Positions 6,624 to 8,813 of a stretch of 8,813 nucleotides of DNA are shown here, piece after piece (the first letter of the stretch is position 1; every line of letters begins with the position of its first letter). A program made the position numbers and the translations under genes. The stretch spans positions 1 through 8,813 of the forward strand of contig DATIXD010000274.1 of assembly GCA_035518875.1 (NCBI GenBank), given 5' to 3'. The DNA comes from DATIXD01 sp035518875 (GTDB lineage Bacteria; Pseudomonadota; Gammaproteobacteria; Methylococcales; Methylococcaceae). The notes under the pieces are model-generated. The model did not search any database and was not told where the DNA came from. It was given only the letters and a program-made list of their open reading frames with translations.

Positions 6624-6881
6624 ATGACCGCCGCCCCATCAGACATCGAACGAGTCGAAGACGTTATTCGCTTTATCGAATGCGGCAAATCCACGCCTCG
6701 CTGTGATACGGTCGAGCTTTGCGGAACCTGTATTCGCAGACTCAATCCGAAAGAGTTCAGACAGAGTATTCTCGAACTTCTCGAGACTTGGATGGATGGG
6801 CGCCCGGACATCGATGTGAAGGAAATGACCAGCCTTTGTCCCGCGATCGAAGCGATGATCCGCACCAAGTCCGAGAAGTAA
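6624..6881 (+). CDS. Small cysteine-containing hypothetical protein (85 aa)
   Basis: An 85-residue acidic-helical protein is predicted from ATG 6624 to TAA 6881, with only a weak GGAA (6614-6617) as ribosome site. It carries five cysteines: Cys20, Cys27, Cys33, Cys36 and Cys72. The C-x6-C-x5-C-x2-C arrangement (20-36) could bind a metal or form disulfides, though C-x2-C alone is not diagnostic. The remainder is predicted helix (E-F-R-Q-S-I-L-E-L-L-E-T-W-M-D, 44-58). There is no signal peptide or membrane segment. I do not recognise the family. Codon and amino-acid use look protein-like and a hairpin follows the stop, which supports a real gene. It precedes the GlxA-type regulator by 253 bases, so a shared transcript is not implied. 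Confidence 0.5.
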   Translation: MTAAPSDIERVEDVIRFIECGKSTPRCDTVELCGTCIRRLNPKEFRQSILELLETWMDGRPDIDVKEMTSLCPAIEAMIRTKSEK

Positions 6882-6886
6882 AGCGG

Positions 6887-6903
6887 CGCCTGCTTCGCAG
6901 GCG
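6887..6903 (+). terminator. Possible terminator hairpin after the small Cys protein
   Basis: CGCCTGC (6887-6893) and GCAGGCG (6897-6903) form a perfect 7-base stem with a TTC loop just 5 bases after the stop codon. The following bases (GTTCTCT) are only partly T-rich, so termination is plausible but not certain. Confidence 0.45.
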
Positions 6904-6983
6904 GTTCTCTAGCGTTCCTCGGCCGTATTCGGCTCACCATCGGATATTTGTTCGCCCGCGCGGCCCGGTGGGCGCCGATTCGC

Positions 6984-6993
6984 CCCGATCGGG
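6984..6993. promoter_or_regulatory. Palindrome CCCGATCGGG upstream of the GlxA-type regulator
   Basis: A perfect 10-base palindrome lies 141 bases before the regulator start, in a 231-base gap otherwise without a gene. It could be an operator, but short GC-rich palindromes arise by chance and AraC-type regulators usually bind direct repeats, so the role is open. Confidence 0.2.
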
Positions 6994-7134
6994 CATTCAG
7001 CGGCCTATCGCTGCTCGCAGTACCTTTTGGCAGGAATCGAGGGCAAAATTTCATTGCGGAAAAGCACCTGACGCGAGAACATGAAATCGTAATTGTCTTG
7101 GATTGCCACGAAAGCTCATTGAAGGAGGGGGGTC

Positions 7135-8223
7135 ATGACTCAATCTTCCGTTTCCCATGAACAGGCCACCGAGGTGAAAGTACGACCGATCGCCATCGTC
7201 GCTTTCGACGGCGCCGAGATTATCGACATCACTGGACCTATGGAGGTGTTCGCGTTCGCCAACATTGGTTTGGAGCGGGCGGGCGTCGCCCAGGAACCCG
7301 TCTATCCGATCCAAGTATTAGCGAAGAAGCCTGGGTTGGTCACGGCTTCGTGCGGACTCCAAATCCACGCCGAGGGTGCCTATGACGATATCAGGGACGA
7401 CATCGATACCTTGCTGATTCCGGGCTCGCCTGACGTGAACGCCTTGTTGTGCGACCCCTCTTTGCAGGATTGGATTCGCGCCATGTCCACACGGGTGAGG
7501 CGGCTCGTCTCGGTCTGCACGGGCGCCTTTCTGCTTGCGGAAACCGGACTCCTAGATGGCCGATGCGCGACCAGCCATTGGGCGTACTGTGAACGGCTGG
7601 CCGCCGAATATCCGTCGGTCACGGTGGAACCCGATCGGATCTTCTTGCGGGATGGCTTTATTTCGACTTCGGGAGGTGTGACGTCGGGTATCGATCTGAT
7701 GTTATCGTTGGTGGAAGAAGATTGGGGCCGGGAGCTGGCTTTACAGGTCGCGCGTTATCTGGTGGTTTTTCTCAAGCGTCCGGGCGGTCAATCCCAGTTC
7801 AGTGGCTATCTGGTGAGTGAGGCGACCAACCATCCGGATTTGCGTGCGCTGCAGGTATGGATCATGGAACATCCGGCGGAGGATCTTCGCATCGAGGCGC
7901 TCGCCGAGCGGATGGCGATGAGTCCCCGCAATTTTGCCCGTGTGTTCTTGACGGAGACTGGCATGACTCCGGCCAAGTTTGTCGAAAAGGCGCGGATCGA
8001 CGCCGCACGGCATTTTTTGGGTACTAGTGATCATCGGGTTGAAACCGTAGCCGTGGCCTCGGGCTTCGGCGACCCTGAACGCATGCGCAGAGCCTTCATC
8101 CGCAATCTGGGCGTCAACCCCCACGATTATCGCGCTCGGTTCACCCGGCATGAACCGCAGCCCACACCCTCAATGACTAATAGTCGCGCTGCAGTATTTA
8201 AAGCCTCGCTGAACGCATTTTAA
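7135..8223 (+). CDS. GlxA family AraC-type transcriptional regulator (362 aa)
   Basis: A strong Shine-Dalgarno AAGGAGG (7122-7128) lies 6 bases before ATG 7135. The N-terminal DJ-1/PfpI-like amidotransferase domain (about 17-210) has the nucleophile-elbow motif V-S-V-C-T-G-A-F-L-L-A (125-135) with Cys128, followed by G-L-L-D-G-R-C-A-T-S-H-W (138-149), both characteristic of the GlxA subfamily. The C-terminal AraC DNA-binding domain (about 235-337) carries two helix-turn-helix units: I-E-A-L-A-E-R-M-A-M-S-P-R-N-F-A-R-V-F (253-271) and V-A-V-A-S-G-F-G-D-P-E-R-M-R-R-A-F (305-321), ending N-P-H-D-Y-R-A-R-F (328-336). Length and order are normal for the family. Known members control catabolism of amines and related nitrogen compounds (for example GbdR or ArgR-like roles in pseudomonads), with the DJ-1 part sensing the ligand. 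The target cannot be told from this window, since no metabolic operon lies beside it. An N-terminal 16-residue leader and a C-terminal ~25-residue tail are not part of the domains. Confidence 0.94.
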   Translation: MTQSSVSHEQATEVKVRPIAIVAFDGAEIIDITGPMEVFAFANIGLERAGVAQEPVYPIQVLAKKPGLVTASCGLQIHAEGAYDDIRDDIDTLLIPGSPDVNALLCDPSLQDWIRAMSTRVRRLVSVCTGAFLLAETGLLDGRCATSHWAYCERLAAEYPSVTVEPDRIFLRDGFISTSGGVTSGIDLMLSLVEEDWGRELALQVARYLVVFLKRPGGQSQFSGYLVSEATNHPDLRALQVWIMEHPAEDLRIEALAERMAMSPRNFARVFLTETGMTPAKFVEKARIDAARHFLGTSDHRVETVAVASGFGDPERMRRAFIRNLGVNPHDYRARFTRHEPQPTPSMTNSRAAVFKASLNAF

Positions 8224-8575
8224 ACGTCCGACGGGCGGGGAACGGATTACGCGAGAAAGACCTGGCGACAAGCTCAATCCTCAAGCCGATGGAAGAACGC
8301 ATTTGAGAGCCGGGTGCATTGTTGGACGACACCGATCGTGCCTTACTGGAATTCAAAAAGAGATACGGGGAGCCGAGGTGCTGCGAAACTGACGACCAGC
8401 CGAAGTGTTCCTCCACGGTGGCGAGGGCGAGCTTTTGCCCGATCCCCGTAGGCGGTCAAGGTCAAGCGCATCGCTCTGAAGGTGTTGCAACGCTGGCTGT
8501 ACGGCTAACCGGAGTCACTTTTCGTTTTCCATGAGAACCGCAAAGACCCCAGCCATTCCCTGCGCTCAGTCGTAA
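8224..8575. other. Convergent intergenic stretch, no gene seen
   Basis: About 352 bases lie between the ends of the GlxA-type regulator and the partial gene at the right edge. The longest plus frame (8319-8534) begins with TTG, has no ribosome site and shows low-quality composition in its second half. No terminator hairpin with a T run, RNA gene or repeat was recognised. It may hold decayed coding sequence. Confidence 0.5.
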
Positions 8576-8813
8576 TCACCGCGAGGAATCGTCAGGCGGC
8601 TGCTGCGTGGGACTCTGAGGCGGTGGCATGTCCGGCGGCGGTGGCGGATGCCATTCCTGACGCGTGTCGTACATCAGCTCTCCGGGCACCGGCACCCGAT
8701 GCCCTTTTCCATACATGCACTGGATGTAAACGATGTCGTAAGCCTGCTGACCTTCCTCGTCGGAATCGGGCTCCTTTTTCGATCCAGCGAGCTGCGCATG
8801 AGCGAGCTGCCTG
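8576..8813 (-). CDS. Partial gene: C-terminus of a proline-rich hypothetical protein
   Basis: The frame enters from the right edge and ends at TGA 8576-8578, giving the last 78 residues. An acidic/charged stretch (K-K-E-P-D-S-D-E-E) is followed by A-Y-D-I-V-Y-I-Q-C-M-Y-G-K-G-H-R-V-P-V-P-G, then a proline-rich tail (H-P-P-P-P-P-D-M-P-P-P) ending in serines and arginine. The 'Y-D-x-x-Y-x-Q-C-M-Y-x-K-G-x-x-V-P' segment resembles the C-terminal part of small envelope proteins often annotated as glycine-zipper or lipoprotein-like. The N-terminal half needed to confirm that is outside the window. There is one cysteine, possibly for a disulfide if exported. The gene converges on the GlxA-type regulator. 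That it is coding is supported by the motif and by wobble-position GC richness. Confidence 0.68.
   Translation of the reverse strand, partial: RQLAHAQLAGSKKEPDSDEEGQQAYDIVYIQCMYGKGHRVPVPGELMYDTRQEWHPPPPPDMPPPQSPTQQPPDDSSR

Noticed and set aside
6560..7054. Minus-strand open frame of 164 codons
   Set aside because: It overlaps the small Cys protein gene and runs through non-coding DNA; it is serine- and arginine-rich with no domain.
8319..8534. Plus-strand open frame of 71 codons starting at TTG
   Set aside because: It has no ribosome site and no family resemblance. A K-K-R-Y-G segment briefly recalled transposases, but nothing around it supports that.
1..8813. CRISPR array, tRNA, rRNA or intact insertion sequence
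   Set aside because: No regularly spaced direct repeats, no cloverleaf or rRNA-like sequence and no transposase frame were seen on either strand.

Overview
The window looks like chromosomal DNA of a moderately GC-rich proteobacterium, probably a gammaproteobacterium. The small-protein families (DUF3568-like lipoprotein, DUF3096), the GlxA-type regulator and a repeat-like intergenic stretch would fit a methanotroph-like gammaproteobacterium. That placement is inference only, because no marker gene is present.

Left part (1-5455): five genes lie on the minus strand. In transcription order they are: hoxX (5455-3650), the fused formyltransferase/crotonase enzyme that makes the CO ligand of [NiFe]-hydrogenase; a secreted lytic transglycosylase with a large unassigned N-terminal region (3444-1555); a 274-residue inner-membrane protein with a cytosolic PLD-like domain (1525-701), only 29 bases after the transglycosylase and probably co-transcribed with it; a 41-residue DUF3096 membrane microprotein (588-463); and the start of a DUF3568-like lipoprotein (299 to the window edge). 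Together the last four suggest a cell-envelope set. hoxX stands apart functionally, and no hydrogenase structural or hyp gene is visible.

Middle (5456-6623): a gene-free stretch of about 480 bases upstream of hoxX carries several hairpins and a 12-bp inverted repeat, and looks like degenerate intergenic repeat DNA. Next comes a minus-strand gene for a 126-residue protein built from two copies of one ~50-residue unit, then a 311-base divergent intergenic region.

Right part (6624-8813): a small cysteine-bearing hypothetical protein and a GlxA-family AraC-type regulator lie on the plus strand. A ~350-base stretch with no convincing gene follows. The window ends inside a minus-strand gene whose visible C-terminus is proline-rich.

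No tRNA, rRNA, CRISPR array, intact insertion sequence or phage gene was recognised. The most notable items are the isolated hoxX with an unusual C-terminal tail, the transglycosylase/PLD-like membrane protein pair, and the internally duplicated 126-residue protein.
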